Positions 53,016 to 61,539 of a stretch of 61,618 nucleotides of DNA are shown here, piece after piece. Location of the stretch: NCBI RefSeq assembly GCF_009720365.1, contig NZ_ML769322.1, forward strand, positions 1 through 61,618. Direction: 5' to 3'. This stretch comes from Catellatospora paridis. Its GTDB lineage: Bacteria > Actinomycetota > Actinomycetes > Mycobacteriales > Micromonosporaceae. The notes beneath the pieces were generated by a model. The model was given only the letters and a program-made list of their open reading frames with translations. It did no database searches and was not told where the DNA came from. The first letter of the stretch is position 1. Each line of letters opens with the position of its first letter. Made by a program: the position numbers and the translations under genes.

Positions 53016-54413
53016 ATGTCCGACACCCCCACATCCCGCCGAGCCCGCTGGGCCGCGGCCGGCATCGCCCTGGCCACCGCGGCCGTCGGCATCGCCGTCG
53101 CGCTGGCCCCGGCGACGGCCCAGGCGGTCGTGCTGCCCAACGGCTTCAAGAGCGTGGGCTACATGCCCTCGTGGGCAGGCGACGTCAACGCCGTCCAGTA
53201 CAGCAAGCTGACGCATATCAACTACGCCTTCATCCTGCCGAACTCCAACGGCAGCCTGCAGGGCCTGGACAACCCGTCCAAGCTGTCCTCGCTGGTCTCA
53301 CTGGGCCACGCCAACAACACCAAGGTCTCCATCGCCGTCGGCGGCTGGAACGACGGCAACGACCAGGCCTTCGAGGACCTGGCCGCCAACGCCACGGCCC
53401 GCACCGCGTTCGTCAACAACCTGGTGAATCTCGTCAACCAGTACAACCTCGACGGCGTCGACATCGACTGGGAATACCCGGACACCACCGCCGAGAGCAA
53501 CAACTTCACGGCGCTGATGAACCAGCTCAGCACCGCCATGCATACCCGCGGCAAGCTGCTCACCGCCGCCGTGGTGTCCGAGGGCAGCACCGCCAACTTC
53601 GTGCAGCCCGCGGTCTTCAGCGCCGTCGACTGGCTGAACATCATGGCGTACGACGGCGGCAGCCCGCACGCCAACTACAACTGGTCGATCAACGCGGTCA
53701 ACTCGTGGAAGTCCCGCGGCCTGCCCGCGAGCAAGGCCGTGCTGGGCGTGCCGTTCTACAGCCGCCCGACGTACTACACGTACAGCCAGCTCGTCGACAT
53801 GGACCCGGCCAACGCCAACCGCGACTGCACCACGGTCGGCGGGGTGCAGCAGTGCTACAACGGCCTGCCGACCATCCGCAGCAAGACCGCGTGGGCCAAG
53901 GCCAACGCCGGCGGCATCATGAACTGGGAGCTGTCCCAGGACAAGAACGACTCCAGGTCGCTGGTCAGCGCGATCTACGAGGTCGCCATCGGCGGCACCA
54001 CGCCGCCGTCGTCGCCGCCCCCGGGCGGCCGCACCGGCCGGATCGTCGGCCAGGCCTCGGGCAAGTGTGTCGACGTCGCCGCCGCCAGCACCGCCAACGG
54101 CGCCGCGATCCAGCTCTACACCTGCAACGGCACCAACGCCCAGACCTGGACCATCGGCACCGACGGCACCGTCCGCGCCCTCGGCAAGTGCATGGACGTG
54201 ACCAGCGCCTCCACCGCCAATGGCGCCCTGATCCAGCTCTGGGACTGCAACGGTTCCGGCGCCCAGGTCTGGCAACCCCAGTCCAACGGCAACCTCCGCA
54301 ACCCCGCGTCCGCCAAGTGCCTCGACGCCAAGGACCTCGGCACCGCCGACGGCACCCGCCTCCAGATCTGGACCTGCGCCGCCTCCGGCAACCAGATCTG
54401 GACCCTCCCCTAG
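53016..54413 (+). CDS. Secreted GH18 chitinase with ricin-type lectin domain
   Basis: Exported chitinase of 465 residues: signal peptide to about 37, GH18 domain about 40-325, Gly/Pro/Ser linker (about 330-342), then a ricin B-like beta-trefoil (343-465) with three QxW-type repeats. DGVDIDWEYP (146-155) is the DxxDxDxE catalytic motif with Glu153 as proton donor. SIAVGGW and MNWELSQDK are typical substrate-binding strands. Would cleave chitin, with the lectin domain targeting carbohydrate. A GTTAAGTTT site upstream may regulate it. Confidence 0.95.
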   Translation: MSDTPTSRRARWAAAGIALATAAVGIAVALAPATAQAVVLPNGFKSVGYMPSWAGDVNAVQYSKLTHINYAFILPNSNGSLQGLDNPSKLSSLVSLGHANNTKVSIAVGGWNDGNDQAFEDLAANATARTAFVNNLVNLVNQYNLDGVDIDWEYPDTTAESNNFTALMNQLSTAMHTRGKLLTAAVVSEGSTANFVQPAVFSAVDWLNIMAYDGGSPHANYNWSINAVNSWKSRGLPASKAVLGVPFYSRPTYYTYSQLVDMDPANANRDCTTVGGVQQCYNGLPTIRSKTAWAKANAGGIMNWELSQDKNDSRSLVSAIYEVAIGGTTPPSSPPPGGRTGRIVGQASGKCVDVAAASTANGAAIQLYTCNGTNAQTWTIGTDGTVRALGKCMDVTSASTANGALIQLWDCNGSGAQVWQPQSNGNLRNPASAKCLDAKDLGTADGTRLQIWTCAASGNQIWTLP

Positions 54414-54415
54414 CC

Positions 54416-54478
54416 GGTCGATCATGAACTTATGGCACGGTTCACCGGCGTGTCCCCGCCATAACTTCATGATCGACC
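54416..54478. repeat. REP-like palindrome, copy B
   Basis: A 21-bp stem with one mismatch (54416-54436 with 54458-54478) and a loop containing GGCGTGTC. Starts two bases after the chitinase stop. Matches copy A (44608-44673) across its length. Probably acts as terminator or mRNA 3' protector. Confidence 0.75.
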
Positions 54479-54488
54479 ACTGAATACG

Positions 54489-54523
54489 CAGCGGGCCCGC
54501 ACCGGACAGGTGCGGGCCTGCTG
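54489..54523 (-). terminator. Hairpin after NAD-epimerase gene
   Basis: Fifteen-bp stem with one mismatch (54489-54503 with 54509-54523), 5-base loop, 12 bases past the epimerase stop. Confidence 0.7.
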
Positions 54524-54534
54524 TCGTGGGTGGG

Positions 54535-55380
54535 TCAGCGCCAGCCGTGGGTGGGGTCGTAGCCGAGGAGGCGGCGGGCCTTGTCGATGGAGAGCAGGGT
54601 CTCGTTGCCGGAGACGGGGCGCTGCCAGGGCAGGTCGGGGAAGACCTCGGCGGCCAGGTCCGCCGTCTCGCGGTGCATCACGGTGTCGGCGTTGGCGATG
54701 ATGAAGACCTCCAGGCCGGGCTGGGGGTATTCCAGGGCGCGGCGCACCGCCTGCGCGCCGTCGCGGCAGTCGATGTAGGACCACAGGTTCCACATGCGCG
54801 CCCGCGGATCGTCCTGCCACGAGGCGAACTTCGCGTAGTCGCCGGGCTCCATCACGTTCGAGAAGCGCAGCCCGATCATCTTCAGCTGCGGGTCCCACCG
54901 GCAGAACTGTGCCGCCATCTGCTCGTCAAGGTGCTTGGCCAGGGAGTACGCCGTCTCCGGCCGCCCCGCGTACTCCTCGTCCACCGGCAGGTACGGCGGC
55001 GGGGTGTCGAACGGCAGCCCGAGCACCGTCTCACTGGACGCCCACACCACGTTGCGCACGCCCGCCGCCCGCGCCGCGGCGAACACGTTGTAGCTGACCG
55101 TGATGTTGTTGGCGAACGTCGCCGCGTTGCCGGTCACCCCCGGCCCGGGGATCGCCGCCAGGTGCACCACCGCGTCCACCTTCGCGTACCGGCTGTCGAT
55201 CGCGCTGAACGCCTCCACCGCCTGGCCGTAGTCGGTGAAGTCGATCCGGGTGTACGGGCACAGCTGCTCGCGCGGCGGGGCCACGTCCAGGTTCACCACG
55301 TCGTATCCGTTGTCGAGCAGGTCGCGCACCACCGCCCGGCCCAGCTTGCCGCTGCCGCCGGTCACTGCCACCAATGTCAT
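54535..55380 (-). CDS. NAD-dependent epimerase/dehydratase
   Basis: Extended SDR enzyme of 281 residues: nucleotide loop TGGSGKLGRAVV (8-19), a conserved ASSETV, and YSLAKH with catalytic Tyr and Lys. Acts on nucleotide sugars or related alcohols. Single gene, with a strong hairpin after it. The start is the ATG at 55380. Substrate unknown. Confidence 0.85.
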   Translation of the reverse strand: MTLVAVTGGSGKLGRAVVRDLLDNGYDVVNLDVAPPREQLCPYTRIDFTDYGQAVEAFSAIDSRYAKVDAVVHLAAIPGPGVTGNAATFANNITVSYNVFAAARAAGVRNVVWASSETVLGLPFDTPPPYLPVDEEYAGRPETAYSLAKHLDEQMAAQFCRWDPQLKMIGLRFSNVMEPGDYAKFASWQDDPRARMWNLWSYIDCRDGAQAVRRALEYPQPGLEVFIIANADTVMHRETADLAAEVFPDLPWQRPVSGNETLLSIDKARRLLGYDPTHGWR

Positions 55381-55470
55381 CGCCCACACCTCTCCCGAAG
55401 ATCCGCTGCCAACGTATCCGACCGCACCGCGACCGCCGGCGCGGCAAGGCCGGGTTCGCCGAACACGGGT

Positions 55471-55504
55471 GCGCCCGCCCCGGTGGCACATCCGGAGCGG
55501 GCGC
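55471..55504 (-). terminator. Hairpin after PhoX gene
   Basis: Thirteen-bp stem with one mismatch: GCGCCCGCCCCGG (55471-55483) with CCGGAGCGGGCGC (55492-55504). Fourteen bases past the phoX stop. Confidence 0.7.
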
Positions 55505-55517
55505 GGCTGGGGAGGGG

Positions 55518-56924
55518 TCAGTGGCCGTGGCCGTGGTCGCGGCCCCGGCGGCCCCACGGGCCGGTGATCGCGACGACCAGGCCGTCGGCCTGGATGCCGG
55601 CGAACAGGATCCGGCCGTCCTGGCTGAACGTCGGGCCGGTGAACTCGCTGTCGCTGATCTCGTTGCGGGCCAGCGGGTAGGTGACCCCCTTGTCGCTGAC
55701 GCCGACCAGGTGCGACAGGCCCTCGCCGTCCTCGGCGAGGATGATGCCGCCGTACGGCGAGACGGTGATGTTGTCCGGACCGTCGTAGTGGCCCTCGGCC
55801 TTCGGGTCCGGGTTCACCCCGAAGATGGTCTTGAGTTCGATCGTCTCGCGCCTCGGGTCGTAGAACCACACCTGGCCGTCGTGCTCGTGCACGCTGCCGT
55901 CGCTGGTGCGGGCGTAGCTGGAGACGAAGTACACGCCGCCGTCGCCGTACCACTGGCCTTCCAGCTTGCGGGCGCGGGTGACCTGGTCGTTGGTGAACTG
56001 CTTGCGCACCGAGACCGTGGCGGCCAGCCGGTCCGGCACGTCCACCCAGCTCACCTTGTACTTGGTGCCGGGTTCGGTGGCCGCGGACAGGTCCGTGATG
56101 TGCAGGCCGTCCAGCGTGGCCTTGAGTGCCTGCAGGTGGCCGGCGGTGTCGCCGCCCTCGCTGAGGGCGAGCTTGCGCAGCGCGCCGTCACGGCCCTTGA
56201 AGCCCTTCGGCGGGACCCAGCGGAAGTAGAGCCCGTTGGGGCCACTGGCGTCCTCGGTCAGGTAGATCTCGTCGGTCTTCGGGTCGACGGCGACGGCCTC
56301 GTGCGCGTACCGGCCGAGGAACTTCAGCGGCACCGGGTCGAGGTTGGCCTCCTGATCGAACGGGTCGACCTCGAACACCCAGCCGTGGTCCTGCTGGAAC
56401 ACGCCGCCCTTGCGCTGCTCGGTCTCCTCGCAGGTCAGCCAGGTGCCCCAGGGGGTGATGCCGCCGGCGCAGTTGTTGTGCGTGCCGGCCAGGCTGACGT
56501 ACTGGCGAACCCGGTCGCCGTGGTGGTCGACCTCGATGTTGGTGGTGCCGCCGCCCGCGCCCGGGTCGAACGTGAAGCCGGGACGGGCCGGGACCCGGTG
56601 CGGCTCGTCGCCGCCGATCTCGTGGTTGTTGACCAAGGTGAACCCGCGGCGGGTGCCGAAGCAGGCGGTGCCGTCGGGGTCTCCCGGGGTGGGCTCACCG
56701 GTCGCCAGCAGGGTCTTGCCGGCCTCGGCGACGATCCGGTAGGAGAAGCCCTCCGGCAGGGACAGGATGCCCGCCGGGTCCGGCACGAGCGGGCCGTAGC
56801 CGGGCACGGTGGGGTGGGCGTAGGCGGGACCGGCTACCGCCTGGATGCTGCCGGCGAACGCGATGCCGAGGCCGGTGAGGGTACCGGCACGCAGCAGGTT
56901 ACGGCGGGAGAGAGGGGTGTGCAC
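55518..56924 (-). CDS. phoX: PhoX family alkaline phosphatase
   Basis: Exported phosphatase of 468 residues. The Tat signal has SRRNLLRAG (6-14), with processing around residue 36. Beta-propeller-type blocks include VNNHEIGGDE, LTCEETEQR, EAVAVDPKTDEIYLTED and NITVSPYGGIILAEDGEG, the Glu/Asp clusters expected to bind Ca/Fe in PhoX. The C-terminal HGHGH is unusual. Hydrolyses phosphate esters outside the cell during phosphate limitation. A PHO-box-like triple repeat is upstream (57003-57031). Confidence 0.9.
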   Translation of the reverse strand: MHTPLSRRNLLRAGTLTGLGIAFAGSIQAVAGPAYAHPTVPGYGPLVPDPAGILSLPEGFSYRIVAEAGKTLLATGEPTPGDPDGTACFGTRRGFTLVNNHEIGGDEPHRVPARPGFTFDPGAGGGTTNIEVDHHGDRVRQYVSLAGTHNNCAGGITPWGTWLTCEETEQRKGGVFQQDHGWVFEVDPFDQEANLDPVPLKFLGRYAHEAVAVDPKTDEIYLTEDASGPNGLYFRWVPPKGFKGRDGALRKLALSEGGDTAGHLQALKATLDGLHITDLSAATEPGTKYKVSWVDVPDRLAATVSVRKQFTNDQVTRARKLEGQWYGDGGVYFVSSYARTSDGSVHEHDGQVWFYDPRRETIELKTIFGVNPDPKAEGHYDGPDNITVSPYGGIILAEDGEGLSHLVGVSDKGVTYPLARNEISDSEFTGPTFSQDGRILFAGIQADGLVVAITGPWGRRGRDHGHGH

Positions 56925-57002
56925 GGATAGCTGCCTTTCGATGGGCCTTCATGTCTACCCTCGACATGCAAGCCCGCGACCGGGAACGCCCCGCGCGAAT
57001 CG

Positions 57003-57031
57003 CGCCAAGATCAGGCGAACAGCAGGCAAAC
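57003..57031 (-). promoter_or_regulatory. PHO-box-like direct repeats before phoX
   Basis: On the minus strand: GTTTGCC-TGCT-GTTCGCC-TGAT-CTTGGCG, three units with exact 11-base period, similar to the actinobacterial PhoP-binding repeat GTTCACC. Ends 79 bases before the phoX start. Confidence 0.6.
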
Positions 57032-57059
57032 ACTGCCTACGTCGCCACATATGCCCTGC

Positions 57060-57410
57060 TCAGCCAGCGGTTACGTCCCTGCCGAGCACCGCCGCGGCGA
57101 GCTCGCACACCGCCACCAGCCGCCAGGTGATCTGGTCGGCGCGCCGCCAGTCCAGGGTGGTGACGTCGGGCAGGTTCCAGCCCAGCGCGGTCGCCTTGTC
57201 GGTGAGCCCGTCGGCGTAGCAGGCGAGCTCCACCAGGGGCGGCCGCCGCTCGGGGTCGAGCGCGTCGCCCACGCTCGCCGTCGCCTGGTCGAGGATCGCC
57301 AGCACGCCCGGGTCGGCCGCGGCGGCGGCACGGCCGGCGTCGCCGACGACGCGGGCGTAGCGCGCGAGCACCTGGCGGGCTTGGTCTGGGCTGGTGGGGC
57401 CACGGTCCAT
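57060..57410 (-). CDS. Small helical protein (DUF6401-like)
   Basis: Cytosolic, mostly helical protein of 116 residues: DPGVLAILDQATASVGDAL in the middle and WRRADQITWRLVAVCELAAAV near the end. Similar to DUF6401 proteins found near natural-product genes, although family membership is tentative. TAATCT is six bases before the ATG, implying a leaderless message. Function unknown. Its 3' end lies within about 30-60 bases of the PHO-box-like repeats. Confidence 0.6.
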   Translation of the reverse strand: MDRGPTSPDQARQVLARYARVVGDAGRAAAAADPGVLAILDQATASVGDALDPERRPPLVELACYADGLTDKATALGWNLPDVTTLDWRRADQITWRLVAVCELAAAVLGRDVTAG

Positions 57411-57416
57411 GCCGCG

Positions 57417-57422
57417 AGATTA
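57417..57422 (-). promoter_or_regulatory. -10 element TAATCT (leaderless start)
   Basis: Minus-strand TAATCT six bases before the ATG at 57410. Confidence 0.5.
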
Positions 57423-57575
57423 GGACAGCATCGGGGCCTTGAATGCGACCTGACGTCCGTTATGACCGAACAGAGGACAACGCTGCCCGACCGGCTCCAC
57501 CCGCCGGAGGGACAGCCGGTCGACACCCGCCGATGGGCACGACCGGTCAGGTCGCGCCCATCGGCCGGTCGGCGG

Positions 57576-58490
57576 TCAGCGCCGGCGGGGCGTCGGGCGG
57601 TTCGGAGCGTCCGGCAGCGGCTGGGTCTGATCGCTGTCGAACCCCGGCACCAGCGGCTCCCGCTCCTGCGGGTACAGGTCCGGCTCCGCCGGCCCGGCGC
57701 CCTGCGACGGATACAGGCCGGCGTCATCCGGCGCGGTGCGCTGCGACGGGTACACCGTGCCGGCGGACCGGTCCGCGAGCACCTGGGTCGCGTCGGCCTG
57801 CCCGGCGGCGTACGCGCGGGCGTGCTCGGCGACCCGGCTCGACTCCTCGCCCGCCCGGTCCAGCCAGGTGTCCCAGCGCGACTGCATGGGGCGGACCAGG
57901 CCGCCGCCGACGCCCACGATCAGGATGCCGGCGACGGTCGCCAGCACCGCGATCAGGATCGGCATGGTCACCGTGGTGGCGACGCCGATCTGGTTGAGGG
58001 CCGCGATCACGCCGAGGCCGATGATGAACACCGACGCGGTCGTGGCCAGGAAGCGGCCGTACGACAGCCCGCCCAGCGCACCCGTCACCAGGTCCTTGAC
58101 CCAGGAGGCGATGGCCGCGGCCACCACCACGATGACGATCGCGACGAACGCCTTGGGCAGCCACGACACCACCGCGTTGATCAGGTCGGAGACCGGGTTG
58201 GGCCCCCAGATCCCGAACGCGAGCTGCAGCGTGAACAGCAGCACCGCGTAGTAGGCCAGCCGCGCCACCAGGTCGGACGGGTCGACGCCGCCGCGGGCCA
58301 GCGCGGCGGTCACGCCGCCGCGGGCCGCGAGCTGATCGAACCGGACCCGTTCGAGGCCCTTGTCGGCGAGCATGCGGATGCCTCGCGCGACGAGCCAGCC
58401 GACGAGCAGGATCGCCACGAAGGCCAGCGCCTTGGGCAGGAACAGCGCGACCGAGCGCAGCGCGTCGGTCAGCACCTCTCCGAAGTCCAT
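57576..58490 (-). CDS. MscS-like membrane protein (TM-helix repeat)
   Basis: Membrane protein of 304 residues. Residues 1-215 have about five helices, and LPKALAFVAILLVGWLVARGIRM and the repeated FVAIVIVVVAAAIASWVKDLV match the conserved TM-helix repeat of small mechanosensitive-channel-like proteins. The last ~90 residues are a hydrophilic tail rich in Pro, Gln and Tyr with repeated (V/L)YPSQ or YPQ motifs. The start ATG at 58490 has GGAAAG upstream. Role: possible osmotic or mechanical channel, or a membrane scaffold. Confidence 0.8.
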   Translation of the reverse strand: MDFGEVLTDALRSVALFLPKALAFVAILLVGWLVARGIRMLADKGLERVRFDQLAARGGVTAALARGGVDPSDLVARLAYYAVLLFTLQLAFGIWGPNPVSDLINAVVSWLPKAFVAIVIVVVAAAIASWVKDLVTGALGGLSYGRFLATTASVFIIGLGVIAALNQIGVATTVTMPILIAVLATVAGILIVGVGGGLVRPMQSRWDTWLDRAGEESSRVAEHARAYAAGQADATQVLADRSAGTVYPSQRTAPDDAGLYPSQGAGPAEPDLYPQEREPLVPGFDSDQTQPLPDAPNRPTPRRR

Positions 58491-58624
58491 GGGCTTCTTC
58501 CTTTCCAGCGGAACGAGGGGTTTCGGGGTCAGCTGGCCCATGCCCCACCGACCACGCAGGGAAACGGCGATCCGGGCAAGCATGGTCCGATCGGGTGATC
58601 CGGGCCGTATCGATCGACACCAAC

Positions 58625-58644
58625 GGATGTGACCGATAACATCC
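58625..58644. promoter_or_regulatory. LacI-type operator GGATGT-N8-ACATCC
   Basis: Inverted repeat with core TGTGACCGATAACA, similar to LacI-family sites in actinobacterial sugar-degradation genes, about 140 bases before the arabinanase start. The 291-base gap (58491-58781) has no other feature. Confidence 0.55.
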
Positions 58645-58781
58645 TTCCGGGAGCGACCAGCCGCACCGACCCCCTTCACCGCCGGCAGGCCCCGGCAGGC
58701 CATACCAGCGGAAATGCCGCGTGCCGTGACCCCCGATCGTCGCGTACGCGCCCCCGTCCCGTTTCGCGATCGGAGTCAGCC

Positions 58782-59843
58782 ATGCCCCACCCGCCATCCC
58801 GGCTCGCCGCCCTCGGCGCAGCCGTCGCCGTGCTCGCCACCGCCGCGCTCGCCACGACCGTCACCGCTGCCCAGGCCGCGGCCCGCGACGCGGCGTCCGC
58901 AGCCCCCGCCACGGCGCTGCCCGCCGCCGCGCCGACCACCCCACCGCCGTCCTACCCGAACCCGGGCCGCGTCACCGGCTCCACCGGTGCGCACGACCCG
59001 GCCGTGGTGCGCGCCCCCAACGGCACGTACCTGCTGGCGGCCACCGGCAACAACCTGCCGCTCAAGACGTCGACCGACCGGGTCAACTGGCGTGACGCGG
59101 GAGTCGTGTGGCCCGGCGGCGCACCCTGGACGAGTGCGTACACCGGCGGCGGGGCCAACCTGTGGGCACCGGACATCTCCTACCACGACGGCCGGTTCCT
59201 GCTGTACTACTCCGCCTCCACCTTCGGCTCGCAACGCTCAGCGATCTTCCTCGCCACCAGCCCCACCGGCGCAGCGGGCAGCTGGACGCACCAGGGCCTG
59301 GTCATCGAGAGCAGCGGCGCGGTGAACTACAACGCCATCGACCCGAACCTGTTCGTCGACGGCGCCGGCCAGTGGTGGCTCACCTTCGGCTCCTTCTGGA
59401 CGGGCATCAAGTCGATCCGCCTCGACCCGGCCACGGGCAGGCGGTCCACCACCGACAGCGCGGTGCGCGCGCTGGCCCAGCGGCAGACCGCTTCGGGCGC
59501 GGTCGAGGCCCCGTTCGTCTACCGTCGCGGCGGCTTCTACTACCTGTTCGTGTCGTTCGACCTGTGCTGCCGCGGCGCGGCCAGCACCTACCGCATCATG
59601 GTCGGCCGGTCCGCCACGCCGACCGGGCCGTTCACCGACCGCAACGGCATCGCCCTGACCTCCGGCGGCGGCACGCAGATCCTGGCCGGCCACGGCTCGA
59701 CCCACGGGCCGGGCCATCAGGCCGTGCTCGCCGACAACGGCCAGGACGTGCTGTTCTACCACTACTACGCGGACAACGGCGCCGCGCGGCTGGGCATCAA
59801 CCTGCTGGGCTGGGACAGCGCGGGGTGGCCGTTCGTCTACTGA
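58782..59843 (+). CDS. Secreted GH43 arabinan endo-1,5-alpha-L-arabinosidase
   Basis: Exported family-43 glycosidase of 353 residues: signal peptide to about residue 32, a Pro/Ala-rich linker, then a five-bladed propeller. HDPAVV (71-76) has the general-base Asp72, IDPNLF the pKa-modulating Asp and EAPFVY the acid Glu; all three catalytic residues are visible. Would hydrolyse arabinan in plant cell walls. CGGAGTC precedes the ATG, and the LacI-type site upstream may repress it in the absence of arabino-oligosaccharides. Confidence 0.9.
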   Translation: MPHPPSRLAALGAAVAVLATAALATTVTAAQAAARDAASAAPATALPAAAPTTPPPSYPNPGRVTGSTGAHDPAVVRAPNGTYLLAATGNNLPLKTSTDRVNWRDAGVVWPGGAPWTSAYTGGGANLWAPDISYHDGRFLLYYSASTFGSQRSAIFLATSPTGAAGSWTHQGLVIESSGAVNYNAIDPNLFVDGAGQWWLTFGSFWTGIKSIRLDPATGRRSTTDSAVRALAQRQTASGAVEAPFVYRRGGFYYLFVSFDLCCRGAASTYRIMVGRSATPTGPFTDRNGIALTSGGGTQILAGHGSTHGPGHQAVLADNGQDVLFYHYYADNGAARLGINLLGWDSAGWPFVY

Positions 59844-59851
59844 GCCCGGGA

Positions 59852-59889
59852 CCGGGCGTGGCCGTCTCACGGGATATGTCCACGCCCGG
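59852..59889 (+). terminator. Hairpin after arabinanase gene
   Basis: Ten-bp perfect stem CCGGGCGTGG (59852-59861) with CCACGCCCGG (59880-59889), nine bases after the stop. Confidence 0.65.
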
Positions 59890-59955
59890 CCGGTCCCACC
59901 ACGATCCCGGCCCGGCCGGCGTGCGCCCGCGCCCGGTTTGCGGCACGCTGTGGTG

Positions 59956-61146
59956 ATGAGCGATGCACTGTCGGCCTCCGGTCTGCGGCGGCTGCACGAC
60001 GCCATGACCGCTCGCGTCGCCGCGGGCGAACTGCCGGGCCTCGTCCTGGCGGTAACCCGCGGCGACCAGGCGCACGTCGAGACCATCGGTGCCTTCGACT
60101 TCGACGGCGCGACGCCGATGCGGCGCGACACCCTGTTCCGCATCGGCTCGATCACCAAGCCGATGCTGGCCGCGGTCACCCTGATGCTGGTCGAGGAGGG
60201 CCTGCTCGACCTCGCCGAACCGGTCGACCGGCTGCTGCCGGAACTGGCCGACCGCCGCGTGCTGGCCAGGATCGACGGCCCGCTCGACGACACCGTGCCC
60301 GCGCGCCGGCCGATCACCGTCGAGAACCTGCTGACGTTCCGGATGGGCTTCGGCATCCTGACCGAGCCGCACTACGACCCGCCGTTCCCGATCGTCGCTG
60401 CCGCCCGGGAGCTGCGCCTGGTGCTGGCCGAGCCCGACCCGCGCACACCGTACCCGCCCGACGAGTGGATCAAGGCGTTCGGCACCCTGCCGCTGATGTA
60501 CCAGCCCGGCGAGCGCTGGCAGTACAACGCCGCAGCGCTCGTGCTCGGCGTACTGGTCTCCCGGGCCGCCGACGCGCCGCTGGCCGACGTGCTGCGCACC
60601 CGGCTGTTCGCTCCGCTCGGCATGGCCGACACCGGCTTCCACACCGCCGACGTCGACCGCATCCCGCCGCACTACCTGGCCGACTTCACCACCGGCGAGC
60701 CGATCCGGCAGACGGCGACGCCGCCGGCGGACTGGGCCCGCCCGCCTGTGTTCCCGTCCGGCGCCGGCGGGCTCCTGTCCACCGTGGACGACACCCTGCG
60801 CTTCGCCCGGATGCTGGCCGCCGGGGGTGGGCACGAGGGCCGCGCGCTGCTGTCAGCGGAGTCGGTCACCGCGATGACGACCAACCAGCTCACCGCCTAC
60901 CAGCAGGGCACCGCGGGCATGCTGCTGGAGCCGCAGGGCTGGGGATACGGCATGGCGGTCGCGACCAAGCCCGACGACGTCTCGGCGATCCCCGGCAGGT
61001 ACGGCTGGGACGGCGGCTACGGCACCGTATGGTGCAACGACCCGTACCGCGACGTCACCGCGCTGGCCTTCACGCAGAGCTCGGACTTCCTGTTCCGCGG
61101 CGGCCGTGACGAGTTCCTCGCCCTCGCCCTGCGCGCCGCCGAATGA
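59956..61146 (+). CDS. Serine hydrolase, beta-lactamase/PBP family
   Basis: Soluble protein of 396 residues of the class C beta-lactamase-like serine hydrolase family. SITK (65-68) is the SxxK motif with nucleophile Ser65. YNA near residue 197 provides the Tyr of the YxN-like motif, and WDGGYG near the C-terminus stands for the KTG-like motif. No signal peptide, so cytosolic esterase or peptidase activity is more likely than antibiotic resistance. The ATG at 59956 is chosen; an upstream in-frame start at 59938 exists. Confidence 0.85.
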   Translation: MSDALSASGLRRLHDAMTARVAAGELPGLVLAVTRGDQAHVETIGAFDFDGATPMRRDTLFRIGSITKPMLAAVTLMLVEEGLLDLAEPVDRLLPELADRRVLARIDGPLDDTVPARRPITVENLLTFRMGFGILTEPHYDPPFPIVAAARELRLVLAEPDPRTPYPPDEWIKAFGTLPLMYQPGERWQYNAAALVLGVLVSRAADAPLADVLRTRLFAPLGMADTGFHTADVDRIPPHYLADFTTGEPIRQTATPPADWARPPVFPSGAGGLLSTVDDTLRFARMLAAGGGHEGRALLSAESVTAMTTNQLTAYQQGTAGMLLEPQGWGYGMAVATKPDDVSAIPGRYGWDGGYGTVWCNDPYRDVTALAFTQSSDFLFRGGRDEFLALALRAAE

Positions 61147-61176
61147 ACACACTGGATTAACCACCCCGCGACGGGG

Positions 61177-61182
61177 TAGAAC
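61177..61182 (+). promoter_or_regulatory. -10 element TAGAAC (leaderless start)
   Basis: TAGAAC followed by six bases and the GTG at 61189. Confidence 0.55.
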
Positions 61183-61188
61183 ACGTGC

Positions 61189-61521
61189 GTGGATCGGGAA
61201 ACCTGGATCATCATCGGCGTCGCTGTGGCGATCGTCGGCATCGTCACGCTGATCGGTGCGATCAAACTGGGCAAGCGCCTGTTCGTCACCAAACGGATGC
61301 TCGGTGAGCTGGGCACGGGAGGCAAGGTCGCCTTCTGGGGTGCCCTGATCTACACCATCCTGCCCGTGGACCTGCTGCCCGACCCGATATACCTCGACGA
61401 CATGGGCGTGCTCGCGCTGGCCCTCATGTACCTGACCAACCTGCTCCGCAAGCGCCACGGCGGCAAACTCCTGCCCGGCCCGCGCAGCAAGGCCACCGCC
61501 AAACAGGACGACCCTCGATAA
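61189..61521 (+). CDS. DUF1232 (YkvA) membrane protein
   Basis: Small membrane protein of 110 residues with an N-terminal hydrophobic helix and the DUF1232 signature TILPVDLLPDPIYLDDMG. A Lys/Pro-rich tail follows. Function unknown; the family is widespread. The GTG start lies six bases after TAGAAC. Confidence 0.85.
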   Translation: MDRETWIIIGVAVAIVGIVTLIGAIKLGKRLFVTKRMLGELGTGGKVAFWGALIYTILPVDLLPDPIYLDDMGVLALALMYLTNLLRKRHGGKLLPGPRSKATAKQDDPR

Positions 61522-61539
61522 CGGCCGACGACCGAAAAG

